DNA from: Sporothrix humicola
Taxonomy: Eukaryota; Ascomycota; Sordariomycetes; Ophiostomatales; Ophiostomataceae
Length of the DNA: 64,000 bases
Assembly (NCBI GenBank): GCA_021396245.1
Contig: WNYE01000121.1
Coordinates: 27,710 to 91,709 of the forward strand
Direction of reading: 5' to 3'
The translations under genes were made by a program, and so were the position numbers. This document shows, piece after piece, positions 53,942 to 63,079 of this stretch (positions within the stretch are counted from its first letter, which is position 1; each line of letters starts with the position of its first letter). The notes beneath the pieces were generated by a model that ran no database searches, was not told the DNA's origin, and was given only the letters and a program-made list of their open reading frames with translations.

Positions 53942-54863
53942 TACATCAAAGTTATAAGAGACTATGGGATAGATACGATATACTGTTGGGTGATGGCACA
54001 AGGTGGCCGGGAATTGATATCACGAGGATGGAACAGAATGACTTGAAATTGATATGACCACTTTATTTCTCTATGTGATGGAACTTTGGGTGAAAATATT
54101 CATGCTGCAACGTGAACATATGATCCGTTGATTCCGGCTCGACGGTCTATCCGAACATCGTGGACATGATAAGCGTCGTGAGAACACAGACGAGCTAGAC
54201 GCATATTCTAAAGTCAACATCTCAAACATCGGCCAAGACCACCTGGTCACGACATATTGACATACTTTTGGTTATGGACATTCTACCATCAATCACAAAG
54301 GCAAATCCTTTGGCTCATCTAGGTCATAGACTTGGCGAGTTGTACTCGGTCAGATATGGTCCTAGAGGAAGCAGGCGGATGCCTGAGGATGTGCTCCTGC
54401 CTTTTAGAACCGTGTGATTTTGGGCCCATCGTTCCTTCCGTTTTAGAGATGATGTCAATGTTATGGCAAACGGACAGATTTTTGAGACGCGTCTTCCCAA
54501 CAGGTCAAAACATGTCTTCCTCTCTTTCTCCCTCTCTCTGTCTTCGCCTTCAACCACAGACCTATACATATCGGCAGCCAGCATCCTTCATTTATCTACA
54601 AAAATCACGTCTCCGGAGCTTGCCTCATCAGCACAGACATTATGTGAGTTGGACACTTTTGATATTTAGCTTGCTACGCTGGCTGCGAAGCTTCTCTGCT
54701 TCGATTATTGGTGTTGGAAGAAAGGTTACTAACATCGATCATCAAGCAGTGCATAATTCCATCAACCAAGCGACCCAAGAAGACACAGTGTTGGACGAAC
54801 TCGAGCCTAAATCCCAAACGTAGTTACAACCGCCTACACCGATCCCTCATTCAAACTTCGAGC
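53942..54863. promoter_or_regulatory. Promoter and 5' leader intron
   Basis: The module lies at 54391-54493. A GTGAGT donor at 54638 and acceptor AGCAG ending at 54750 delimit a probable leader intron parallel to the one at 53176-53251. Upstream of the module no gene is visible. Confidence 0.45.
54391..54493 (+). promoter_or_regulatory. Array promoter module
   Basis: GTGCTCCTGCCTTTTAG at 54391, TTGGGCCCATCGTTCCTTCC at 54420-54439, GGCAAACGGACAG at 54465, TTTGAGACGCGTC at 54481-54493. TGGGCCCA next to the second box recurs near the box in other subgroup 4 copies. Confidence 0.7.
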
Positions 54864-55305
54864 ATGTCCGGGACAGTTGACCCATTCTGGCAATGCACAG
54901 ACTGGGCCATCGACTTCATCGATACTTCTCAGACTGCCATGAGGCATGAACCGGTCCGCACGGTTTACGTCCGAGTTATGTCGCTAATAATTGACACCCA
55001 CTACACCGTACACGGTAAGTACAGCTCCGAATGCACAAGAGTCTGCCCTGCTTCCGTACCTAACCAAAGCGTGTTCATTAGAAACCCGCGATGCTCCTGG
55101 ACACGACGCCCAGGAAGCGTACTACATGACGAATGGCTACGATATCCGTGCTAGCTTTCTTGGTTATGGTTACGGAGGAATAACGATGTGGACGGGAATC
55201 ATGGAATTCCTATACTATGCGGAAGATATCGACTACGATCGCCAGTCGGAGTACAACGATGTTGACAACTTTAGCGATTTTGAAGGATACTACATGTCTT
55301 CGTAA
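54864..55305 (+). CDS. Array family subgroup 4, short form
   Basis: Exons 54864-55014 and 55082-55305 (67-base phase-1 intron) give 124 residues. Exon 1 (MSGTVDPFWQCTDWAIDF) is short and lacks the usual helix and core; only RTVYVRVMSLIIDTHY could be a core remnant. Exon 2 is clear: YDIRASFLGYGYGGITMWTG, IMEFLYYAEDIDYD, then an acidic end FSDFEGYYMSS. This exon type was copied twice just downstream. Splicing of the leader intron could add an N-terminal part from 54512; this is unproven. Confidence 0.6.
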
Positions 55306-55414
55306 GAGAGATGATAATCTTAAATTGAGAGGGACTGTGGGCTGGATAAAAGACCTACGTTGGAAATGAAACATCGATTTCAAAAATCAAAACCCGCGAA
55401 TTCGTGTTTAACAG

Positions 55415-55665
55415 CATCATACATATTACATCCACACGATGTTCCTAGAGACATCGCCCCGGACGCCTATCACATTACAAATGGCGACGGTATTCATGCC
55501 AACTTCCTCGAATACAGCCATGGAAGTATGACCTGGTGGACGGGAATAATTGAGTTTGTATACGATGTGGAAGGAATTGAGTTTTCCGCCATGGACTATG
55601 AGAGTCAGCAAGAATACGACACCGAAAACTACAGCGATTTTGAGGGTTACGCTATGTCGTGCTAG
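55415..55665 (+). pseudogene. Tandem copy of exon 2
   Basis: DAYHITNGDGIHANFLEYSH, TWWTGIIEFVYDVEGIEF and YSDFEGYAMSC repeat exon 2 of the 54864 gene. No exon 1 precedes it. An acceptor AACAG ends at 55414, and from 55415 the frame is phase-1 compatible with the upstream exon 1, with no stop. It could therefore serve as an alternative terminal exon. The CTAAC branch site is not preserved, so a non-functional duplicate is the default reading. Confidence 0.6.
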
Positions 55666-55839
55666 TGGACATGATACTTTGGGTCTGAGGGTGGCAATGG
55701 GCTAAAGGAGGGGAGGATTCTTGAAGCATAAACATCGATTTATAAATCAAAACCTCGACTTTTATGTCTTGATGCACGGGGACACCTGAAAGGAAATGAA
55801 AGGCAACGCGCTGCAGTGTGAAGGACAAATACAAACCTA

Positions 55840-56420
55840 GAATCATGGAGTTCCTGTATTATGCGGACGACATACACGATCTGGACGCAGCATCGGGAAT
55901 CCGAACTTCATACACTGGCCAACCTTATGGCTGGCTACCGAAACGAGTACCAGCCTCAGCTCAAAATCACTGCCCAGACGCTGGAAGCATGGATGGGTTC
56001 GACTTGGCCAGAGCCACAGGCCGACCTTGAGTTGCCTCTCGAGTCTGAGCTTCCATATGACTGGGAGCCGCCCATAGAGACAGTCATGCCGTACAATGTC
56101 TACGTCGTGAGCAGCCTGGTCAATGAGATGCCTACATCACCTGATTTCTCACTCCGATAATCCAGCTGCAGACATGGCTTTTCTTCATGACTTCTGGGTG
56201 GCTCTAGTATGCCTGCGCATCTCCAACAACCACCACAGCATTGATTCACATGCAATTTTTACAACGATTCAAACGAAATATCTTGCGAGCTCCCTGAGCT
56301 TGAGGACGACGACAACCTCTAAGACGCCGAGATCAACTTATACTCTTTGGGGCTCGAGCATACAAGCAGGACGGCGGACAAGGATTGACGAGACTGAGCA
56401 TTTGGTTGGTGATGGATAGG
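55840..56420 (+). pseudogene. Chimeric array pseudogene (subgroup 4)
   Basis: Begins with a third exon 2 scrap (IMEFLYYADDIHDLD, 55842-55886), joined directly to subgroup 4 exon 1 sequence without its start: LHTLANLMAGYRNEYQPQLK, MGSTWPEPQADLELP, MPYNVYVVSS. The frame breaks near 56158 and the core continues in another frame: MAFLHDFWVALVCLRISNNH, HAIFTTIQTKYL. No promoter, start or intron. The junction shows recombination between a tail exon and an exon 1. Confidence 0.7.
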
Positions 56421-57100
56421 AATATCGGAGGGCGTGCATTTGAGAGAGGCATAGAGATGATAAAGGCACGGCCATTGGGATACTATGTACAGCAATCAGT
56501 TTCACACTTGATAGCCCGAGTTGCTGTCTCGTTTGACAGCGGACCAATAATGAGAACGGGCCCGGTCGGCTTCTTACACTTAACGGCCTACATCGCATAT
56601 TACCTTGCCACACAATTGCTACATCGCCGCCCATATTGCGTCTAGGTGTCTAGGCCTGAATATTTCACATTTCGTGCGTATTGCTAATCCTCAGTTTATC
56701 GTCACCCACCGCCACTGTACTGTGAGCATAGTTTAACATCGCCTCGAAGTGACGAAAATACTGAACAAGAGGACCGAATAAACTTAATGGGATCCTGTTC
56801 ACAGTGAATACCTTTATGGATGATTCAAGATCTTGAGGAATGGATGACTAAGTAAAGTGCTCCTTCCAATCGTGACGTCGTCGTTTGTGAGCTGGTCGCT
56901 CCTTCCGTTTTTGACTTTGTTGCTTTTTGGGCCCACCACAAATATTCCGGGCGTCGCCCTCCTCCTACTCTTGTCTGCCATTTCTCTCTTCTTTGACTAT
57001 CTCTTCTCTGCACTCTCAACAACTACATACATCGACCCCTTCGGCGCCTCTCATTCAAACAAACGTCGATATCACCACAGATACGAATTAACGAACCAAG
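56421..57100. other. Intergenic region
   Basis: Contains the promoter module 56856-56958. No coding pattern elsewhere. Confidence 0.4.
56856..56958 (+). promoter_or_regulatory. Array promoter module
   Basis: GTGCTCCTTCCAATCG at 56856, CGCTCCTTCCGTTTTTG at 56896-56912, TTTTTGGGCCCACCACAAAT at 56923-56942, GGGCGTCGCCC at 56948-56958. About 145 bases before the ATG. Confidence 0.7.
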
Positions 57101-57874
57101 ATGGCGTCCGCCGATATGCTCTCCCGAGAGCGCCTCGCGCACCTTATGAAGCAGTACTTCAATCGAAACCAGCTCGACTGTGAAGTCGATGCCGCCACTC
57201 TTGTTGAATGGATGGCCAATACCTGGCCCGAGCCGGACATCCCCTCGCAGCCTCCTATGTTCGAAGCCATGGACTTTCCCAGTGAATGGCCGTGTGAGGA
57301 GCTACAGCCCATCTGGCCCTACGAGGCCTTTGTCGTGACAGACGTGGCGCGTGTCGGCCGTGGACCCATGGTCCCCATCCGTCCGCTCGTGTCGCCTATC
57401 CCTGATTTCGAACTTGAACGTGATTTTCAGGTTGCCATCGCTTGCCTCCGGTTGGCAGATCCGTATTTTACGGCGGACTTCAATGCCATGTTTGATGATA
57501 TCAAGCACCTGTTCCACTGCGAGGACGTCGGCGCCGCCGCCTTCCGCGGACCGGATGAATCTGAATCGAGCATCACGCACAATGGTAAGCACCTATTCTG
57601 ACACGCAGGCGGGTATCTTATCTTCATCTATGGAAAGATAGTTAACCAACAAGGAGTGTCAGATCACATCTTGCCCGAGAACAACATTCCGACAATGGAC
57701 ATGGGCCACCTCGGAGCCAAAGACATTGAGGCGCGCGTCATCATTGTTTACGGGGATGGCCCAGCCATTTCAACTACCGTGATGGGGTTTTTGCAACTCA
57801 CTGAGAAGGCCGAAGAACCCGAGGCCGGCATGGAGGACACCTACTCACCATCAAAATTGCCGACCGTGTCATGA
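57101..57874 (+). CDS. Array family subgroup 4
   Basis: Exons 57101-57584 and 57663-57874 (78-base phase-1 intron, GTAAGC donor) give 231 residues. RERLAHLMKQYFNRNQLDCE is the N-terminal helix. VEWMANTWPEPD and IWPYEAFVVTD are subgroup 4 blocks. LERDFQVAIACLRLADPYF, then DFNAMFDDIKHLFHC, is the core; it aligns with DFHVAxxNL and the M-F-x-x-V-x-x-L-F-Y segment of subgroup 3, linking the two. Exon 2 has DIEARVIIVYGDGP and TTVMGFLQLTEKAEE. Soluble, acidic, Pro-rich in the middle. Confidence 0.8.
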
Positions 57875-57887
57875 TCAACTTCAATGA

Positions 57888-58079
57888 TGTGCCGCCAAAC
57901 GGCCGCATAGAAAACGCAGTGATGCGGTGATACTTGAGTGTCTGGAAGGCCCCACCTTTCGTGTGGGAGCCATGCACATCCTTTACCGCAGTGGTGTGCT
58001 CATCATCGAAGATAATGGCGCCTCTTTTGTCGGCGACAATCACATCACGTTCGACGATGATCGTACGATTTTTTGCTAG
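57888..58079 (+). pseudogene. Extra exon 2 copy
   Basis: An open stretch reads RSDAVILECLEGPTFRVGAM, then HILYRSGVLIIEDNGASFVG, and ends at TAG 58077-58079. It aligns with ARVIIDYVKGGRVLVG, then FLYRTDILDQAVAGTSDDYVG, of the 59108 gene, better than with exon 2 of its own upstream neighbour. No phase-1 acceptor is present, so it is a relic of an exon 2. Confidence 0.6.
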
Positions 58080-59107
58080 CCTTGAGGAAGTTTTCAACTA
58101 TGAATACTGAGTATGATCGGAGGTCTCGCAGGCGGGCACTCTGCCCATTTGATTCACCGTCGGTTGAGCTCTCTTGACATGAAGAGGCCATTCTGTGGCA
58201 GAAAAAACAAGGGCTGCATGTACGATAAGGGTTGTGATGGTACCAGTGGGGAGAGATTGATTCAATGGCTACAGCGCTTATTCGATTTCAAAATTTGAGT
58301 GCATGCAAATAAAGATGTCATGCCAAAGGTCTGATCCTGCCCAGTGATACAAGAAAACAGCGATAATCGAAAAGTCACAAAAAATGCAACGTGGGCTTTT
58401 AGATAAAACTCTTACAGCTTATTTGTATTACGGTGCCAATGGTGATTGCCCCATTCTTCGAAACTGGCATTGGCACCCGTGTCGTGACCGGCTCCAAGGA
58501 TGGGCCGACAACGGATACGACAGCGATGGGGCTTCTATATGCTATGGAGCCGGTCGATGACACTGTCCCCGAGGATGGATGCTTGACCACCGGTGCGATA
58601 GTATGTCGGACTCCAACGACTATGGTTTGGTTTTGGAAATCGAGTGGTTGTTCTATGAGTATTGGTATTAGATACCCTATGATAATACTCAGAGGAGTGC
58701 AGGGAAGTGAAGTCGGGCGATCTAACTTCACAGATGCAAGCATCCAGGACACACGAGGCGCGGGCAGCTGGGAACTTTTCATATAACTAGCGAGTCATTC
58801 ATACAGCTGCATCGAAAATGCGGTGATACAGTATTAATCCCGACGTGTTCTGTGTTTGAGGAAGTGAAGATGCCAGGCCACTGCCCTCAGATGACATAAG
58901 CTATTTGGCTCTACATGGTCGCTCCTTCCCATCTCGGCATTGTTGAGTTGTTCCTTCCCTTCACCATGTTCTGGTCTTTGGGCCCACTGATAAATATTTG
59001 ACGCGCCCTCCCCCCTCACAACTCATTTCTTTTGCAACCGCTATAGTCCAGGTCACGACCACTCGAACCTCGAAACCGTACCGGCACCTCTCACCACTAA
59101 CATCACG
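58080..59107. other. Intergenic with a second exon 2 relic
   Basis: At 58433-58620 GTRVVTGSKDGPTTDTTAMG, then LLYAMEPVDD, resembles exon 2 of the 57101 gene (EARVIIVYGDGP...TTVMGFLQLTEKAEE). It lacks exon 1 and an acceptor. The promoter module of the next gene is at 58919-59008. Confidence 0.5.
58919..59008 (+). promoter_or_regulatory. Array promoter module, canonical
   Basis: TCGCTCCTTCCCATCTC at 58919, TTGTTCCTTCCCTTCACC at 58948, TTTGGGCCCACTGATAAATA at 58977-58996, TTTGACGCGCCC at 58997-59008. 100 bases before the ATG. Confidence 0.75.
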
Positions 59108-59948
59108 ATGAACGCTGATTTTCTTTCGCGTGCCAAGCTTGCCTTGCTGATGGCAGACTACTTTGAGGAACATGGTTCAATCCGCGCCTCTCCCTCTCAT
59201 CTCGCCGCCTGCATGGCCACCATCTGCAGAGAGCCCAAGCTCAAATCCAAGCCGAAGGACCAGTATTCTTTGCTGCCCCCCGACCGGTGGCCGCACACCA
59301 TGGAGACCATCTGGCCCTACAAGGCCTATGTTGTTACCCATATGGAATCTAAGGTTCCCGGAGTGAACATCCCCAGCATCAATGATCTTTCCACTCGGTC
59401 CGCCGAGCTCGGTATCTTTAACAAGTTTCAGGCCTTTGACATGGTTCGTGACTTCTTCGTCGTCCTGGCGCATCTCCGCGCCGAGAACCCACATTTCCGC
59501 GTCGACGTTCATGACATGTTTCCCGTCGTGAAGCGCAAGTTTTACGCGGACTCTGAGCATTCCGCTGCCGCCCCTGCGACCGGCCACGGTGATTCTCCCA
59601 TCGCCCACAACAGTACGTACTACTTCCAGCAGGAGGGGAACAGAAGCACCCATGAGTATCAGTGTCTAACAAAAATAACCGCCAGGCACCCCTTCCATCC
59701 GCACCTTCTCCTCGACAGATGATATGCTTGATATCCCCCACGACCGCGACATTCAGGCTAGAGTCATCATTGACTATGTCAAAGGAGGCAGAGTTCTTGT
59801 CGGAGTCCAGGACTTTCTGTACCGCACCGATATTTTGGATCAAGCGGTCGCAGGCACCTCTGACGATTATGTGGGGATGGATTCGGACAGGATTGCCGCG
59901 GCGGAACTTGACGACATGGTCAAGGATTTCCATTATTACTACTACTAA
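59108..59948 (+). CDS. Array family subgroup 4
   Basis: Exons 59108-59612 and 59686-59948 (73-base phase-1 intron, GTACGT donor) give 255 residues. AKLALLMADYFEEHGSIRAS is the helix. CMATICREPK and IWPYKAYVVTH are the subgroup blocks. MVRDFFVVLAHLRAENPHF, then VDVHDMFPVVKRKFY, is the core. The linker SAAAPATGHGDS is shared with the 53399 gene. Exon 2 reads RDIQARVIIDYVKGGRVLVG, FLYRTDILD, with an acidic C-terminal region ending DFHYYYY. Good reference copy for subgroup 4. Confidence 0.82.
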
Positions 59949-61191
59949 TGTGGTTGGAGCAGAGGATTTGTGGCTAAAATGATCGAAATACAAAGAGACG
60001 GTTGATGTTTCCTATGTACTGCGATGCAACCCAGTGGGCCATAAAGGAAAAGATGTCGTGAACGCCAAACTGGAAAGTGACTTGATATCCTGTGATGTTT
60101 GTCCTTCTCGACAAAACGCACGCCTTGCGTTCTATCAAGCAATAATTTTAGCTCTTGGATAAACGTTTGAGCCAATGCGTATCCTTCTTCACTAGCCAGC
60201 CCATGTTCAGAGAAGGCCCGTTCAACATTCTTGGATATCATCAGGTCCAAATGTCACTTCAATACATGGTCCAACAAGGCTGATAAGTACGAGGTTACTC
60301 CGAGGATACTTTGAACAAGACTGTCTAAAATGTGACCTCCCCTGTGCGCCACGTCTCGACCCTGGAGCTGCATGCCGCAGGCTACGTTAGCCCGCACGCT
60401 CCTCATGCCACGGCTAACGGAGCCTCAGTTCAGACTGAGGCGGGGGCCCAGGCTGAGGCTGAGGCCAGCGACAACAGCAGCAGCAGATCGCGTTCAACAG
60501 AACATGTCGACACAATTGACGATAAAAGACAAGCCTCGCGCACCCCACCGGCTAAGCCGATGGTCGAGTATCTTGTCAGCTTCACATAACACGTCCTAGT
60601 CCGACAAGGCCATAACCGCTGATGCCGACATAGTCACCGATACAAAATATTTTTTTTTGGGATGCAAACGAGTGTCTGGCTCTCAAGACCTCCGCGCCGA
60701 TCGAGGCTTGTCAGGAGTATGAAGGCAAACAGCCGAATGCCGAGGAGCCCAGTGACGGGTCAGACAAACGGCATGAGCATGAGCCACCCAGAAATTATGG
60801 CGCTCAGGGCATCAAGAAGGTTTATCAATTGGGAATACTGGGGGATGTTTTGAATGACGGGAAACAAAGCTGTGCCATGATAGAATTATCATAAAAAAGA
60901 CACGAAGAATCAAAGAATATGTGAATTGATGGTTCAGTTGTTCTACATGTTCAGTGAGACGATGTAGTTGTTGGGTGTTTCGATTTTGGGGAGTTTTTTT
61001 TTTTCTTTATTTTTTCTTCATTTTTTTTTTGAAAAAAACTTGACAACAAACCACGACCAAAAAAAAAAAAAAAAAAAAAAAGGAATAACACAAGAAAGAG
61101 GAAAGCAAATTAAATAAGTGAGCAAACATACCTTAATCTAGTGATTGGCGAAAAGGTGACTACGAGAATCAAGGTGCTTTACGCCCGCGAT
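59949..61191. other. Intergenic region
   Basis: An 85-codon frame at 60332-60589 (AQAEAEASDNSSS) has biased composition but no family block, start context or promoter; not called. A/T homopolymer tracts with a 24-A run span 60990-61082 and loosely resemble the dispersed repeat at 39620. Confidence 0.35.
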
Positions 61192-61260
61192 GTGCTCCTG
61201 CCATTTTTCAATACCCATCCTAAGCAGGTCGTTCCTTCCCTTTTTATATACTGGACGCAT
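61192..61260 (+). promoter_or_regulatory. Orphan array promoter module
   Basis: GTGCTCCTGCCATTTTTC at 61192, TCGTTCCTTCCCTTTTTATA at 61229-61248, TGGACGCATCC at 61252. No array gene can be read downstream before the next module at 62073. Confidence 0.65.
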
Positions 61261-62072
61261 CCATCACTTAAGCAGAGAAGAAAAACGCACACACAAAAAA
61301 GAAACGCGCAAATTTTTCTTCATTCTCTTCTTTTGAGCCTGCCATCAATTTTTATTCTACGCCATGCTGAATCTTCCAGCTTTTATCATATAACGCGGTT
61401 TCTAGCACCATAAATCCTTTGAACACACACGCCGGCCCCAACATGCCGGCCCCAACACGCACGCTGCTTCATGCAAATAGCATTTCTGCAGCGGGCAGGC
61501 ACGACGCAACTTGGTTCCATACTCATCCGGCGTTCAGTTCTCATTCAAAAAGTCAGTACAAATTCCAACCCCAAAGTCTACACGCCCCCGAAGCTCCAAT
61601 ACTGACAGAAACCAAGCGTGTCCGCCGTTGAAGAATACAAGATTTCTTTGACCGGCCCGTCTAGGTGACGGCGCTGCTTCACAAGCGACCATGGCAGGGC
61701 CAAGGCCATGACCAAGACTACGGTTACGGCCACAGCCATAGCACGGCGGCTCCTCTGTTTGGCGAACGGCGCCCAGTCTCAGATGCAGTCAAGTACGGGA
61801 CACAATAACGGCCCACGCCGCTTCAATCAGGGCAATGCTTCACAGGCCCATCGCAACGGCATGTCGTGTGTGGTTCACAGTTCATCTATGGCGTTGAATA
61901 ACGGCGATCATGGTCGGTGTCGTGGGCGCGAAATTGATTCATTGGAGACCGAAACGAATGGCTAAACTTGAAAGATCTCGCGAGATCGGTGGGAAACCCA
62001 GAGATAGAAGATACATCAGAAGATAATTTTAACGAGAAATCCGAGCTGAAACTGAACGTGACCAAATGACTT
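61261..62072. other. Unidentified sequence after orphan module
   Basis: Two open frames, 61419-61631 (MNTHAGPNMPAPTRTLLH) and 61708-61965 (MTKTTVTATAIARR; SSTGHNNGPRRFNQG), have no family blocks. The second has an Asn/Gly/His composition like array tails. They may be remnants of a decayed copy. Confidence 0.3.
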
Positions 62073-62146
62073 CTGCTCCTACCATTTTGATATCTTCACT
62101 TCGAGTCACTCCTTCCTTTTTGACAAGAAATATTTTATGACGCGTA
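62073..62146 (+). promoter_or_regulatory. Orphan array promoter module
   Basis: CTGCTCCTACCATTTTG at 62073, CACTCCTTCCTTTTTGAC at 62107-62124, TTTTATGACGCGT at 62134-62146. Only 280 bases separate it from the next module and no coding sequence lies between. Confidence 0.65.
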
Positions 62147-62421
62147 TTTGCGCGTTTCCGTTGCCTTCTTTTTTCTTCCGTTGTTCCCTCGGTCCTTACA
62201 GATTATCCGTCATAAACGCATATCTTCAAAGTTGGCCTTTCATCCTCGCCCGAGCGAGCCATATCACGGTCCCAGGTCCATCAAAGCTTTGAGAAAAGTT
62301 GACATCTTAAGTTTACAGTGCAGCACAAGAATGCAGACAAGATAGCCACCACGAACAAATGCCTGTCCAAAAGCGAGCCTGTCGAAAAGCCAATATGAAA
62401 GTGAGTTCTGCCTCCGATGGC

Positions 62422-62497
62422 CTGCTCTTGCCATTTTGGCCATTTTGGACAGCATCATTCGGTCGCTCCTTCCTTCTATGCTCCCGGTTGACGCGTT
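62422..62497 (+). promoter_or_regulatory. Array promoter module
   Basis: CTGCTCTTGCCATTTTGG at 62422, with CCATTTTGG repeated at 62440. TCGCTCCTTCCTTC is at 62463 and CGGTTGACGCGTTC at 62485-62498. About 175 bases before the ATG. Confidence 0.7.
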
Positions 62498-62673
62498 CTC
62501 CCACATTTGGTGGCTCTCTGTTTTCTGTCTGTTCTTTGCCCTTTCTCCCACGTCACTCTCCCATCAACCTTTCACTGAAAATCTCCAAACCTCCACAGGC
62601 TCCCACATTCTATTCGAACGGTTTATTCACGAAATACATCAGCAGGCCTCAATAACAACGCCCAGTCGGCACA

Positions 62674-63079
62674 ATGGCCCCGCCAACGGACCGCAGAAAC
62701 CTTAGGAAAGAGGCCAAACGTGCCCGCAAATTCAAGAACTGGCAGTTCTCCAAGGCCCTCAAGGCTTTAGACAGGGATTTTCGCGTCTTTCATCTTGGTA
62801 TGTTGGAGAGCCAAGGCTCAATTATCCTCTATTTTTATTCTCTTCATGTCTAACGTTTCGACACTAGCACCCTCCAAGCAGACCACCGAGACCGATCACT
62901 GGTCCGCAGCTGCGAGCTGCGGCACCTGCATCACGGACTACGATCGCGATGACGATGCCCCAATCCTCATCGAGGACCCTGACGAACGGCTGGCCATGAA
63001 GGCCAGGGAGATATTCAAGGCCCTGCGGGAAAATCCCGGACATGGCTGGGAAGAGGCAGAGGAGCAGACTAAAAATTGA
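62674..63079 (+). CDS. Small array-associated protein
   Basis: Exons 62674-62797 and 62868-63079 (70-base phase-1 intron, GTATGT donor, CTAAC branch) give 111 residues. Exon 1 is short and very basic (RRNLRKEAKRARKFKNW). Exon 2 is acidic (DYDRDDDAP; EDPDE) and ends MKAREIFKALREN, then GWEEAEEQ. The end recalls the AREVFEAFNKDRAEWAAREA helix of subgroup 1, but the match is weak. It has the array promoter, intron phase and position. Function unknown. Confidence 0.6.

Noticed and set aside
60332..60589. 85-codon Ala/Glu/Ser frame
   Set aside because: No promoter module, family block or splice partner; biased composition alone is not enough.
15797..63079. Array as retrotransposons or DNA transposons
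   Set aside because: No reverse transcriptase, integrase, transposase, LTR or terminal inverted repeat pattern seen in the units.
15797..63079. Array proteins as secreted effectors
   Set aside because: None of the preferred starts gives a signal peptide; hydrophobic stretches seen in upstream extensions come from T/C-rich leaders.
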